Assembly: GCA_030407085.1 (NCBI GenBank)
Contig: CM059583.1
Location: 208,566,001-208,630,000 of the forward strand
Source: Trichopria drosophilae
Lineage: Eukaryota; Arthropoda; Insecta; Hymenoptera; Diapriidae
Length of the DNA stretch: 64,000 nucleotides
Reading direction: 5' to 3'
Position 1 is the stretch's first letter, and each line of letters begins with the position of its first letter. Shown here piece by piece: positions 23,562 to 35,400 of the stretch. The notes beneath the pieces are model-generated. The model had not been told where the DNA came from. It worked only from the letters and a program-made list of their open reading frames with translations, and searched no databases. A program made the position numbers and the translations under genes.

Positions 23562-24094
23562 TTAATATATTCACGTGGATTTCGAATGTTTGAATTCGGA
23601 CAAATTTCTTATAATGCGTTAGATTTTATTATATATTCCTTTTTATTACACAGAAAGAAAAAAATAAATGCTATGTCCATGACAGGCATTGTTTACATTC
23701 AAATACATGTAAAACGGCTATAGTCAATGTTTTTTAGGTTATGTTTATGTTCTATTCACATACTATATCGGATTAGAATGTAAAGAATTTCAAGGAAAAT
23801 GGTCAAGAAACCGAAATAAAACGTATCTAATTCGTTTTAATTCTTTTTCGTTTGTTGGGATATAAAAGACAGTCTCAAATGGAAAGGGATTGAAAGCTAT
23901 TATTTTGAATCCTTTTATTAAACATTCGGAATTGGTAATTTTCAAATTCCTTTTTAGACACGTGAATTCCGAACAATTTCAATCAATTCCCTAAACTTAA
24001 CCTAAAATATATTGTTTTGAATTGTTAGGGATTAAAAGTAATTTTTTTTTCCTGGAATAATATGCAATTCTGTAACCTAACCTATAAGGTACAT

Positions 24095-24543
24095 CCCTGC
24101 CGAAAAAATACTATAGAACACAATTCAGAAAATATATAGAGCACCATACAAATTATATATATTAAGAAAAAAAGTTGCTAAATACCTGAATATTTATGTT
24201 ACAGAAATATTGAGGGTAAACAATTTTATTCAAAACTTCCGTCAAATCTAAAAAAAGTAAGAAATATTGCGAATCCTGTGTAAAAAGACCTTGTCCTAAT
24301 TTTAACTTCGTATGGTTTTTGCACCATACAAAATTAAATTTAGGACAAGGTCTTTTTACACGGGATTCGCGTTATTTCTTACTGTGTTAAGTTTTGAAGG
24401 AAGTTTTTAATAAAATTGTAAGCCCTCAACATTTCTACAACGTAAATATTCAGGTATTTAGCTACTTTTTTTCTGAATAAATATAATTTGTATGGTGCTC
24501 TGTATGTTTTCTGAATCGTATTCTATAGCATTTTTTCGACAGG
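24095..24543. mobile_element. Near-perfect 449-bp palindromic MITE, CCCTGCCGAAAAAA family
   Basis: The two halves pair from the termini (CCCTGCCGAAAAAATACTAT versus ...TTTTTTCGACAGG) to a centre at about 24315-24330 (ATGGTTTTTGCACCAT). Internal landmarks such as GACCTTGTCCTAATTTTAAC are exactly mirrored. Related termini at 17772 and 18124. Confidence 0.78.
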
Positions 24544-24544
24544 A

Positions 24545-24913
24545 ATATCAATATTCTCAGAAAATATTCGTTGGGATTGCAGATTTAACTTTCTATCCCA
24601 GTAAATTCCTTCTAATATCTTGAATAAATGGTTCAATGGAATTGAAAATGTCAATCCTTTTCCTTTCCGTTCTCTGGGGGTTTCACCCGAATTCATAGGA
24701 TATTAATTTCGAATATTAAACTGCAAATCATTATATTTTCACTGGTACTCTTTCGGATCTTGTACATCCACCGCGTTTAATTCCTTCATCACATCATCGG
24801 TCCTTGTTCTTCATTTAAAGATAAGTAGATGAAAGTACGGTGGGTGGTTGACTGAATGAATCCACAAACTTGCTTCAACTGGGGAAGCCCATTAATAGTA
24901 CATTATGTACCAA
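24545..24913. other. Intergenic, no gene seen
   Basis: AT-rich sequence between the palindromic MITE and a dispersed repeat. No frame of interest. Confidence 0.4.
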
Positions 24914-25115
24914 GGGCGCAATAATCGATTTTCGACGATTGTGAGGTTTGTCGCCCGAGCTAAGCGAGGGTAACAATCACACTCGTTGAAGGTCGATATT
25001 TCCCCGTGAACAATAATGTATTTTTGATCCGATTGTCGTAGGATTCGATAATTTGCGGCCGAAGGTATCGCCCTAGTCCGAGAAATCGAGTTTCACGGCC
25101 GGAGGGTCAAAAACT
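24914..25115 (+). repeat. Dispersed repeat, copy 1 (copy 2 at 31730-31925)
   Basis: AAGGGCGCAATAATCGATTT, GTGAGGTTTGTCGCC, CAATCACACTCGTTGAAGGT, CGATATTTCCCC, GATTCGATAATTTGCGGCCG and GAGAAATCGAGTTTCACGGC occur in this order. They match the same series in copy 2. Flanks do not match. CpG-rich in AT-rich surroundings. I do not recognise the family. Confidence 0.6.
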
Positions 25116-26150
25116 GTTTTTATTTACAAATCGCTTGCGTTCTGTGGGTTCTGTGGTTAGGACAGTAATAGCTATAAGGTGCCGTTGACACATCCGCAGT
25201 CCTCTCTGTACCATCGTTAACCTGTTCCCTTTGAAGAAATTTTTATTTTTTCAACAAAAAAATATAGCCGAAAAATAAGACACTTCACACCCTAATCGTC
25301 CTTATTATTTTTATTTTTATCCCGATCACGATAAAACAAAGAAGAAGAGGAATTATTTCATTTGAACATTGGTCGAAGAAACTACAACTTTCAATATATT
25401 TAAGAAAGGCATCTTTGCAAAATGTTTTCGGAATAATGTCGAAAATGTCGCAATAAGGTCAGGCGTCTTTCTTTTTATAAAACAATGATATTGAATACAA
25501 TTATATATAACATTGAACAAATATTGAACAATGATATATAACATATCTAATAAGACAAGTAATAAGGGATAGAAAGATGTCTAAACATGTTATGCAAAGT
25601 ATACGGTCATTACGAGATGTCAGACTACGTTTTCTGTGTCTTCTATCGTTTTCCGAAGAACAGGTTTCTCATTTCGAGTGCATGGGTTCTTCAAGTAAAC
25701 AACAAAATACCGAACCTAAATTTCTACTAAAGAATTTGTCGTAGCGTCATTCTGAAAGACCAAATGGTCTATAAATTATTTCTGCATTTAGATATATGAA
25801 GAGAAGCTTCGTAGTCCAGGAGAGCATTTTCCTTAAACCTACATCCGCTATTCTGTTTTATAGATAATATTAAAAATAAATATTTACAGAATTGTTATAT
25901 AAAATAAACTTGATAATAACCATTTAAATTCTTAAGTCTTCAAAAACAAAGTCTAACGAATTCAAAAGTAGCAATTGATTTCGTGTAATTACATCTACAT
26001 CATCACTCGTTATTGCAATAAACCACGCTATTTCCTTGAAGGTGAATTTTGAGTTTTATTTCCAATTATGCATACACACAGAAAGCAGGCATGCAAATTG
26101 AATATAAGAAGGATAACTGCATCTGCAGGCAAGTGATAATAATAGGGGAA
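25116..26150. other. Intergenic, no gene seen
   Basis: AT-rich, without coding or repeat structure I can support. Confidence 0.4.
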
Positions 26151-26154
26151 AAGC

Positions 26155-26400
26155 GGTCGCCGTGATTAGAAAGTCGAGTCGCGCGCGATCTTTCGATCAC
26201 GCGCAATCGTACGGTGTTATATTAGACTTGGTACTCGAACGTGTGTTATACGGAGTAAGAAATAGCTCTCTTGTCGAGGTATTCGTCGGTTTATAGGGTG
26301 CGCCGCGAAATTGCATCGAGTGCGTTGCATGCGTTCCTATACGTCTCGAATGCAGTGCGTTATGTTGGTTTCAGGCGCCACGTGCACTATTGATTCTGCC
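26155..26400. promoter_or_regulatory. CpG-rich island with E-box, promoter-like
   Basis: A sharp rise in CpG density: GTCGCGCGCGATCTTTCGATCACGCGC forms a short inverted repeat near 26178-26204. CACGTG lies at about 26380 in GCGCCACGTGCAC. No exon can be joined to it in the window; it may drive a non-coding transcript or be an isolated enhancer. Confidence 0.3.
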
Positions 26401-26511
26401 TAAACACATTGCTTATTTTCGATTTCCAAATTTATACATTTTGAGTTTTGAAATGTTAAACTGAATGATCTGTATTGTGTATGCCTCGAAGACCTGGCGG
26501 GATAAATGTTA

Positions 26512-26772
26512 TACAGCAGAGTACATACTTGCATCTCGTTATATTTACGTCCCAGCATATTTGCCCGGTTTCGTCTCGTTATATTTACTAGTTGCTCCTC
26601 CCTTTTTCCCCCACCTTGTGGGTAGGGGCCTCAAGAAGGGCCTGATGTGACGTCACAAACATAACGCCACTGAGAAGAGTGGGAGAAGCGACGCTCCCCT
26701 TCTTATGCTAAATATAACAAAATCAGAGGGGATGGGGAGGAATCATGTGGGTATATATACCAGAATTCTACT
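26512..26772 (+). mobile_element. MITE with CAGyAGArTwC termini, copy 1
   Basis: Left CAGCAGAGTACATACTTGCATC and right end GGTATATATACCAGAATTCTACTG|TA are imperfect inverses. The interior includes TATATTTACGTCCCAGCATA, a C-rich tract and TGACGTCA at 26648-26655. An inverted copy lies about 400 bp downstream. Confidence 0.6.
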
Positions 26773-27179
26773 GTAAGTATATTTACACAAATTCAGTCTT
26801 CATTAATTGTTTATTTCGTTTGTAACACAACACCAATAAGCGTATGTGAAATTTTATATTATATATCCTATGCAGATATACATGGAAACTCATTTTCAAC
26901 CTGATAAAAAATAAGACAACTGGTTTTAACTTATACGTCCTTGTCAAAAATTGATCTGTATTATATACTGGTCCTTCACCATGGATGAAAGATTTGTAAT
27001 CGACGAATATTTCTTATTAACTGACTAGTATTTGACTTTAATTCATGTGATTTTGAATATAAAAATATATTTCTGGTCACATAAAATGAAATTCTAATGG
27101 ATTTTATCATTTACAAATTTTTGGAATGTAATCGGAGATTCTAAAGGTTCCATTCTTTACATAGTAATTCCCTTTTTCC

Positions 27180-27449
27180 AGAATTTAGTAATATACGGTA
27201 TACTTGCCCTCTCGATTCTTCGCCTTCTCCTCCCGTCTCGTTATATTTACCAAAAGAAGGGGAGCGCCGCTTCTCCCACTCTCCTGAATCGCGTTATGTT
27301 CGTGACGTCACGGCAGGCCCTTCTCGAAGTCGCAGCCCCCAAGGTGGGGGAAGAAGAGAGCAGTGGCGGGGAAATATATAACAGGACAGAACCAGGCAAA
27401 TATGCTGGGACGTCAATATAGCGAGATGCAATTATACCGGGACTCTAGT
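27180..27449 (-). mobile_element. MITE copy 2, inverted relative to 26512-26772
   Basis: Reads in inverse through GGTAAATATAACGAGACGGG, GGGAGAAGCGGCGCTCCCC, TGACGTCA (27303-27310), CCCCCACCTTGGGGGC and GCAAATATGCTGGGACGTCA. About 85% similar by eye to copy 1. The two copies form a 900-bp inverted pair. Confidence 0.6.
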
Positions 27450-29819
27450 CACATTTCTTGTAATAAGAGTTTAATATAAATTGTCAGCCCATTCGCATTA
27501 TCGTGGCTTGCAACCTAGCGAAATAATGAATGACAGAATTTATTTCAAATTTTATATAAAAAGTGGAACTCAGTGCACCTAACCAAAACATTCGTACTGT
27601 TGACAGAGGGTTAAGGAAAAAGTACTTTGAAAATGTTTCAGAGGAGTTCTGTTAATAATGCTCAGAAGCTGCTAATGACAAATGTTGCTCCTGATGCCCC
27701 AGCAAGTCATCATTGATTATAAACGTTAAAGAAGTAAAGAAAATAACGAGGAATCAGGGAATATATCATTAGAGATAGTTGATAAGGACGGGTATCGTTT
27801 GCTTCGAATCTGCTTATAGGAGCTGTTACTGACGTCAAAGATGATCCTGATTTGCTGAAAAGGACCATAATTGATGAATCATAGGTATATGGGTACCTTC
27901 GAAACCCAATCGTTCTATTAGATTGAGATAATAAATAAAATATATAAATAATAAATAATATATAAAAATCAAATGTTTAAACAATAAATAGTAATAACAA
28001 ATATTATAACTGAAAAAATGATTCATATTCTATCAAATGTTAAGTTTTGACTGATGTCGTCTATTACCATGGCGTAACAAATCGAGAATTCGTCTTGAAA
28101 GATCTCTAAAATTTGAAAAATATTTCTAGCTTTTACATCGCGGTAATTTAACATTCACCAACAATATAATCATGCGTCAGCCGTCATCTTCATCGGGTTT
28201 AGTTCAATATTATCAAATTGTATGAAAATAATTATAAAAATGTCTTACTTTCTGCTGGAGTACAATTTGGATCAGTTTATTTGTGAAGAAAATAGCGATT
28301 CGGTCCTTTTGAATCTGTTAATTGAGATAGAATCCCACTTTAATCAAGAAGTGACTTCAGTTGATTTTGAATATCATTCTTCGTATTTTAACAAATTTCA
28401 CAGAATTAGTCCACAGACTTTCCTTGGATCCCATTAATTTACCACTTAGAAACGTAATAGAATATAATTTAACATAAGCAATTACTGATTTAATTGAAAT
28501 ATGTCAATTTCCCATGAAATCCGATTATATATGCACTCTAAGAAAATTATTCCGATGCAAATGCATTTTAGTCCAAACACCATCAGAACTTGCGAATCAC
28601 CGAATAAACGACATTTTCACATCACAAATTCAACTTAATGCTTCAAAATGTCCTATTTAGTAATTTGCAGGTAACGATTTTTCGTTTAAATGAATTATCT
28701 TTACTCTTGCTTAGTAGCCACAGCAATAAGAAACATTTTATCGAAAAACTTAAGTGAGAGGTCTTTAAATCAATTTAAGTTTGAACCAAAGTACTTTTAT
28801 TCTTAGTATTCACAATACCGATGAAAGTAAAGTATATAAAACATGTAGAATTATATGTAACAATTACGAAATTATAATGTTATATATTAATTGAATTTAT
28901 AAGTTTTTGCAGAAACCAAAATAATAATATAGTTTCGCTTAATTTTATCATTCTTTTTACTTTAATGTCCAACGTTTTACAAAAAATGTGTAACATTTCT
29001 AAATTTGTTAACTCAGTATTATTTAAGATTAATTTCAATGTTAGAAAATAGCTTACTTGTTTTATATTTACCATACCACTTATATACAATCGAATAGTAT
29101 GTGACTTTACGTAAAAATAGACATTAAAATATGAAAAAAATTAAGAAACGTATTTCACACACAACTAGTGAAAATTAGTAATAGTCGTGCTAGATATATT
29201 GGTACAATGCTCCATCTTGAAATACAGGTGGTAGTTCGTGACTAATTACAGAGAGTTTGATAAGTATGCCGGAAAAGTTAATTCCATTAGTATAATTTAG
29301 CTTTCGTTTTTAATTTCCAGATCTCTCTTTCTGATGGACCTATTCAAAACTTAATCATACTTACGTTGCGATTATTTACTAATCAGAATTTATATTCAAA
29401 GAAATATTTTTATACTCACGCAAGTTAGCGTAACTGTGCAAGATAAACTTAAATACCGACAATTTTATAGGAGCGGTACTTACCCAGATGTTGTAGTAAG
29501 GACAACAGGAAAAAATTATGAGGGCCTAAGCGCAATAGCAAAAATATTTTTTGTGCTGTCAAAATTCGGGTATGGTAGAAGGGGCACAGGGAAGAGGAAA
29601 AGAAAATGGGAAATGAGCTACAAGTTTCAAACAGAATAAAAAGATCTCAACGAAAATTATTACAGCGGGTTCTTTTTGGGTTGCTGGCTTCCTAATGGAG
29701 CATAGGAATTTAATAAAATTCGAAAGAGAAGTCGATGCAAGGGTAGGGGGAATCGGGGTCGTACATTTAATTAGTTTAAAGTTCAATTAAATATATGAGA
29801 TGTTTCTATTTTAGCATAT
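27450..29819. other. Intergenic, no gene seen
   Basis: AT-rich. Frames at 28222-28437 and 29436-29786 have no recognisable product, flanking splice context or conserved motif. No complete transposon end pair was found. Confidence 0.4.
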
Positions 29820-30135
29820 TTCTCGATAATTTTCAATATTTTTCGATTTTTCACAATCTCTTCCGATGTTTGTCGATCATCGTTAATTTTACTTGATCAT
29901 TCTTAACTATTTTTTATCTTTCTTCTCGATTCTTCATAACTCTTTTGGGTTGTTATCGGTGGATCTTAATCTTCCCTAGATAGCACTCGATCTCTATTAA
30001 TCTCGGTTGATTATTCTGGATCTTTTACGATCTATCGCGATATTTTTCGATCTCTCGTTCCTTATCGATTTTTCTCGATCTTTATGGATCTCTTTTGATC
30101 TTTCCCGATCTTATTCGATCATTTTCGATCTTTTT
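29820..30135. repeat. Degenerate TTTCGATCTTT array
   Basis: CGAT/GATC within a T-rich strand recurs about every 9-13 bp (for example TCGATCTTT, GGATCTCTTTTGATCTTTCC, CGATCTTATTCGATCATTTT). It is clearest from 30000 to 30130. Confidence 0.55.
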
Positions 30136-30488
30136 CTATGTCTTAATATTCCACGAATTTCATGACGTAACCAATGTCCAATTTATAAAATTAAGAGCAG
30201 TGCAAAGGCTACACTAATTTACAAAAATGTATCGAAAATGCTTATTTTCATTGTTACTATTATAGTATAAAACGTAATATGTTTCAGAAATTATTGAAAT
30301 CGACTGAAAAGTTATTTTATGTTGAAATCTAGGTCCATAATTCAATTTCACTCTTTCCCTGTGTTTCAACTTTAAATGCGATAAAAACAATCACTTCAAA
30401 ATTTTGTTGTCGAAATATAATAAAGCGAAAAAAAGCTTTATAAATGTATCTATATGGAAATAGTGAACTTATTTCACTTTACACAATA

Positions 30489-30652
30489 CCCGAGGTGGAA
30501 ATTTACCATTGGCTCGGCACTGCGTCAGTACGGATTGTACCGGATCAGTACCGGCATACTACAAAAAAGTAACCTGATGGAGTGTTTGCACTATCGGCAC
30601 AGTACTACAACAGTACTGACCTAATACCGTTACACTTTCGGCATTGTACTGG
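30489..30652. mobile_element. Fragment of the CCC(A/G)AGGTrGAAATT element family
   Basis: The left terminus CCCGAGGTGGAAATTTACC and following GTCAGTACGGATTGTACCGG, CAGTACTACAACAGTACTGA resemble the element at 50498-51112. No right terminus is visible. Confidence 0.5.
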
Positions 30653-31729
30653 TCAGGAAAGACTTGAAATTCAGGGTTGAAATGCAAGGTTATATTTACT
30701 TAAAACCGGGATCGATATCGACCTATGAACGTTTTTTTTAACTTATATAATTTTGCTTATAGATTCGGTACTTTTTAAGCTTATACTGTCGGACTTTGAA
30801 GACGCAGGACTTTAAAGGCATTTTTTATGTTGTATTTACACAATTTTTGACCTGTGTTCAAGAATCGAAAGTCTGGTTGACTTCTAGGACAATTTTTTTA
30901 TTGGCAAAATATTGTATTATTACAGTTTACTCAATTCTGGAAATCTGACTTTGGCTTGTTCGAAACAATTCTCTTGTTGCTTGGGATAGAATGGGAACTT
31001 CAATTCTTCTCTTGTATAATTCTGGTTTAGGATTCAAAAAGTTTTTGTCCGATTTGAATTATCGAATTATTTAAAGATTGCGCCATTACGTCTTACTTCA
31101 TAAGTATATTAAAAAACATTTTATTCCACGAGAATTAGAGTGTGGAACTGTATTTTATTTTAGCTATGTGTTCGTGAAATTATATTATATGTTAAATTAT
31201 ATGTTTATTATATTTATACCTATTTATATTATTTATATATTGCTAAATATTTTGTTAATTAATATTTAATAAATTATTGTTTTGTGTATTTAATTTTGTC
31301 AACATTGTAAGTCATACATAACAGTTGTATGTTACAAAAGTTCTTTTAATATTCTATTATATTCTACGTTTTATATTTAATTTTTTTTCCCAGCGCTCAT
31401 ATTTGTGCAACCTTACACTTGTATATGAGTTTCCCTTTTGATGTGGCCCCTCACTATTTGTTGCAGTTCAAACAAATACCATGCGGCATGGGTGCGCTCT
31501 TTTGTAAATAGTACGTGCAGCTGGGAATCGGCGGCAAAGAAAATAAGTCAAGTGTTCACCATTATACTCCACCGCCAAAATAAAATAAAACATTTGTAGT
31601 CAAAAAATTCTCCATACTAAAGTATGTATATTTATCACTATTTGTTTTTTGGTATACCTTCAACGTTTCTTCGTTTAGACATAGCTAATGATATTAAAAA
31701 GTGAGCATGAATATAATAGTATATTTTCT
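30653..31729. other. Intergenic, no gene seen
   Basis: Very AT-rich between 31150 and 31400. The 63-codon frame at 31078-31269 is hydrophobic because of this bias, not because of a supported gene. Confidence 0.4.
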
Positions 31730-31925
31730 AACAAGGGCGCAATTACTGATCTTCAAAGAGTGCGAAGTTTGTCGCAGGTGGACAATCACGCTCGTCGGAG
31801 ATCGATATTTCGCTCATGGGACATACGATATTTTTTTATATCAAGAGCGTGGGGCTCGATAATTTGCGCCGAAGATTTCATTGCAGGGCGCAAAATCGAG
31901 TTCTACTCCCGGAGTGTTAAAAAGA
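31730..31925 (+). repeat. Dispersed repeat, copy 2
   Basis: Same ordered blocks as 24914-25115: AAGGGCGCAATTACTGATCT, GAAGTTTGTCGC, CAATCACGCTCGTCGGAGAT, CGATATTTCGC, CTCGATAATTTGCGCCGAAG, AATCGAGTTCTACTCCCGG. Overall perhaps 75% alike. Confidence 0.6.
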
Positions 31926-32472
31926 ATATATAGATATTTGACCCGTAATAATAATAATTTTAATTTAAGGGTATGTTCTAAAGTGGATTATCAAATCATA
32001 TTCCCTGGTAGAAATGGATTCATTTTTTGTACAATTCTTGTATAACATTCTTATTTACCATGTTAAAAGTATAGGGGAAATGAGCCAGTCGAAGAAAAAA
32101 TGGACAAATTTCTACCAGGATTCTGGGTTTCCAGATATAGTTGTTACTAATCGAACAGCAGGTTATTAAGTACTTCAGTAGTACTCTGAACTATCAAGAG
32201 ATTGAAATAGCATGTAAATCCAAATAGATTCAAAAATACTATCGACAGAAAGAATTTTTTTTAAATAGTAACTTTAAATAAAAAATGACGTTGCGTATAG
32301 AAGAAAACGACCGATGGAAGAAACATATTTTTGATGCAGAAGGCGTAAAATGTTTATTTTGCGCCCACATTAGCCTGCGTAAAATGCTCATTTCACATAT
32401 TTTGGAAATAAATTATCAAATTATCTAGAGAAGAATTGAAGTTTCTGTTATTTGAAAACTATCATTGGAGTT

Positions 32473-32500
32473 CTGAAGATGGCCCACAAGAGGCCGAAAC
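32473..32500 (+). ncRNA. Hammerhead-like core typical of Penelope-like element ends
   Basis: CTGAAGA (32473-32479), a GGCC/GGCC stem (32481-32484 with 32492-32495) and GAAAC (32496-32500) reproduce the CUGAnGA-stem II-GAAA order of the hammerhead ribozyme as found in Penelope-like retroelement termini. One extra T precedes stem II. Stems I and III and the cleavage triplet are not clear, so it is probably a decayed copy. No intact coding sequence lies upstream. Confidence 0.45.
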
Positions 32501-32679
32501 GCGGAAAATATATACATTTTTTTTTTAAGAAAAGATTTTTTTTTTTTTCAAATAGACCGACACACCGACATAATTACATAACATATTTTAATTTACGGTC
32601 TATAAAACAACACATCATATAAATTCTATCATTGTTATCGTTTGTAGCTCGTATGCAGTGTATGACGAAATTTGTTCAA

Positions 32680-32890
32680 AATAAAAAATTCGAAACGTTA
32701 GCGAATGTTCACAAAAATTGCTATTCGAAGGTATTTGGGGTCGCTGAATACAAATCTGGTGTCCCATTCCCAAAATTTAAAATGGAGGATCCAATATGGC
32801 GGGTGGAAAACTGAAATGGTTAGTAAAATCTCACAAAAATAGTTACTGATAGGTTTGCTGAATACGAATCCGGCATCAGATTTTTAAAAT
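32680..32890 (+). repeat. Two units of a 'GCTGAwTACGAATCyGG...CCAATATGGCGG' dispersed repeat
   Basis: Unit 1 runs through GGGGTCGCTGAATACAAATC, AAATTTAAAATGGAGGATCC and AATATGGCGGG. Unit 2 has GGTTTGCTGAATACGAATCC and TTTTTAAAATTCAAAATC. The same unit recurs at 34950-35160, in inverse at 35225-35400 and at 36965-37095. The short 'proteins' containing FKMEDPIW or WRMKYGEQ are translations of this unit. Confidence 0.6.
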
Positions 32891-33289
32891 TCAAAATCTA
32901 CATCGTATTCATATGTACTGTCTTCACCTTTGTCGCTACTTGGGATTTTAGCAAATTCTATCATAAATTTTGTCTTACAGGCACAGGTGAAACAAAAAAT
33001 GATCAATTCCATACCTCAAATCTGAGTAAAAATTCAATACATCTCTCGTAAAAAACCCCGTCTATCTTGTGAGGACTATTGAAGGTACAATTATATGAAA
33101 AAATTGCGTTTAGTAAACTTCCACAAAAAAGTTCGGTTCATATAAAAAAATCATTTAATTAATTTCATCCCGTTTCTGTAGTAAATGAATGGTAAAAAAG
33201 AAAAATGTTTACGAGTAACAGTAATGACGAATTGGTTAAAATGCAATTTTGCCAAGCTGGCTAGTCCAAGGAAGGAAAAATAATTAGCG

Positions 33290-34035
33290 ACAGCGTGCAA
33301 TGTTTCCCATGAAGAAAAAATTATCTCGCGCTGGGAGGAACGCACGCAGACTTCAAAGGGTGCACTATTGGATTACGTCCCTCTTTCGCATGTTCCAACG
33401 AGAAGTCTGTCGACGGTCTGTATGGACCCGAGAGAAATGGAAAACACGTCGACTTCGTGTACTGTGCGTAACGCAACGTTACGTTACGTTACGTTTCGGC
33501 ATCTGACTAAAGGCATATATATCCAGAGGCGAGTCCACACACCGCTTGCCTTTAGTTGGTGTGTATAGGATAGCTCTTATTATGCAGCTTACATATATGT
33601 GCGTATTTGGAGCATGTAGGCGCGTGTCCCAACTCCCACGAACGCATGTAACTACGGTGCCGTACACGTCACGCCGAATTACAATTTACGTTGTCGTTCA
33701 TGCCGCGTTACTGCACACGTACATACATATCCGTTCATGTGTCTCAACGAGAGGAAAGCAACGCCTCTTGCATATCTGTATACATAGATGTACTTACTAT
33801 AGGTGCGGGGGCGTACATATCCGCCTACACACTCCCGAGTGTGCGCTACCGTCACTTAGCATTAGATGTGAAACTGCCGGGACCGGTAGGTATACAGAAC
33901 CAGGACCAAGTATTCTCTTCCTGAGTTCCTATACAGGGAGATACGAGTCTATAAGCCCGAATTTCTCCCTATATGTTCCAATACGTGAACTGCAGTTACG
34001 AGTCGAAAATTGTGTAGAAAGACATTTTGGTATAT
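33290..34035. promoter_or_regulatory. GC- and CpG-rich island, function unclear
   Basis: Composition rises to near 45-50% GC over about 750 bp. It contains TTACG repeated at 33479-33497 and several CGTACA/TACATA runs. A 163-codon frame at 33546-34037 exists, but so do overlapping frames on both strands, as expected from low stop density. It has no recognisable domain. Promoter, enhancer or non-coding exon are all possible. Confidence 0.3.
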
Positions 34036-34949
34036 AATAATTTGTTTTGCCAGAAACGTTTTATGAACTTCTCATCCAGGATCCCTGCACCGAAAAAAAT
34101 AATGGTACTTGTTGCACTTTAATATACCCCAACAAGTACTAACTGATAATACTACACTGAGGGAAAGGATTGTTTACTATAAAGAAGGCTTCTTAATAGT
34201 TAAAAAATCGTATTACATTTGAATGCGGCGAATCGAATAATTTTTTAAGTATGAAATAATTATTTATTTCATATAAAGCTAACATTTCGTTTGTGCAAAC
34301 AACGCATTTTTTATCTTAACCCTTTCAGTCCCAGCGGAACACCAGTGTCCCATGAACATGCTATTATCTTTTCAACGTTTATGAGCAATTCCCTATCGAT
34401 ATCGTTGAGGATTTTTGTTCCTGGCCTTCCTAAGACTCCAATAAATGTTAACAACTAATAATATTGCACAATTATTTAATATAATTATTGATATAAACAA
34501 ATTACTTTTAAAAAAAGCATGATAAAAGAAGTTGGGGTTACAAAAATGTCACTGCAAAAATATGTCCAATTACCCGCAAATACATTGTCGAGATTCCAAT
34601 TCGAAGCCCAAAAATTCAAAAGAGATTATTTTAAAGTGAGAGAGAATATCATTTGGCTCCTCCATGGTAACCGTGGATATTGTTTCTCGCAGTATTAATT
34701 CTTCTATCTTTGAGGCATGGATGGCCACCTGTTTCATCATTAATTTTTATATTTCTTGAGAGAAAAACGAAATATTAAAATCTTAAAATTTAAAAAACCA
34801 GCTTTTTTGTATTGTTACCTTTTAATATGTTTCCCGATTTAAAATTTTTTATTCAGAGCAAATAAACATTAGAACATTAGAATTATTTTCGTAAAAATGA
34901 GTCGTTAACTGTTAGATGACAATTTCAAAATGAACTTTTAGCTATTATT

Positions 34950-35400
34950 AGTTTTCGATGGCGCTGAATACAAATCTGTTGTCAGTTTTTAAACATTCAA
35001 AATAGCGTATCCAATATAGAGGATTAAATAAATAAAATTTACAAAATTCAGTATTTAGGGGCTATCAAGGTCGCTGATTACGAATAGACACTACTACAGT
35101 AACTATATTGGCAATTTAAAAGTTAAAATGTCGTAGCCAATACGGCGGATAAAATAATTGACAAAAAATTGTCCAACATGACTGCATACTGGGTTTTGTA
35201 AATTTTGATTTGAATATTATTTATTTAAAACTAGAAACGGTTTCGTAATCAGGAACCTCGAAAGCCCCTAAATACTCAGTTTTGTAAATTTTCATTGAAG
35301 CTTTTTTATTATTTTGTTCGCCATATTTCATCCTCCACTTTGAATTTTTAAAATCGGATAACAGATTCGTGATACTTAACCTGTAAAACTCCTTTATAGC
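34950..35400. repeat. Dispersed repeat units, two direct then one inverted
   Basis: Direct units at about 34955-35040 (GGCGCTGAATACAAATCTGT) and 35065-35160 (GGTCGCTGATTACGAATAGA, CCAATACGGCGG). An inverted unit at 35225-35400 (TTTCGTAATCAGGAACCTCG, TTCGCCATATTTCATCCTCC). Confidence 0.6.

Noticed and set aside
28155..28190. Second hammerhead-like site (GATGAAGATGACGG on the - strand)
   Set aside because: The GAAA half of the core and a convincing stem II are missing.
31078..31269. Hydrophobic 63-codon frame as a membrane protein
   Set aside because: Hydrophobicity follows from extreme AT content; no start context or homology.
33546..34037. 163-codon open frame
   Set aside because: Overlapping long frames exist on both strands in the same GC-rich island, and no domain, signal or exon structure supports it.
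34316..34355. TTAACCCTTTCAGTCCCAG as a piggyBac-like left end
   Set aside because: No inverted partner with GGGTTAA was found downstream within a plausible distance, so only a lone end-like sequence exists.
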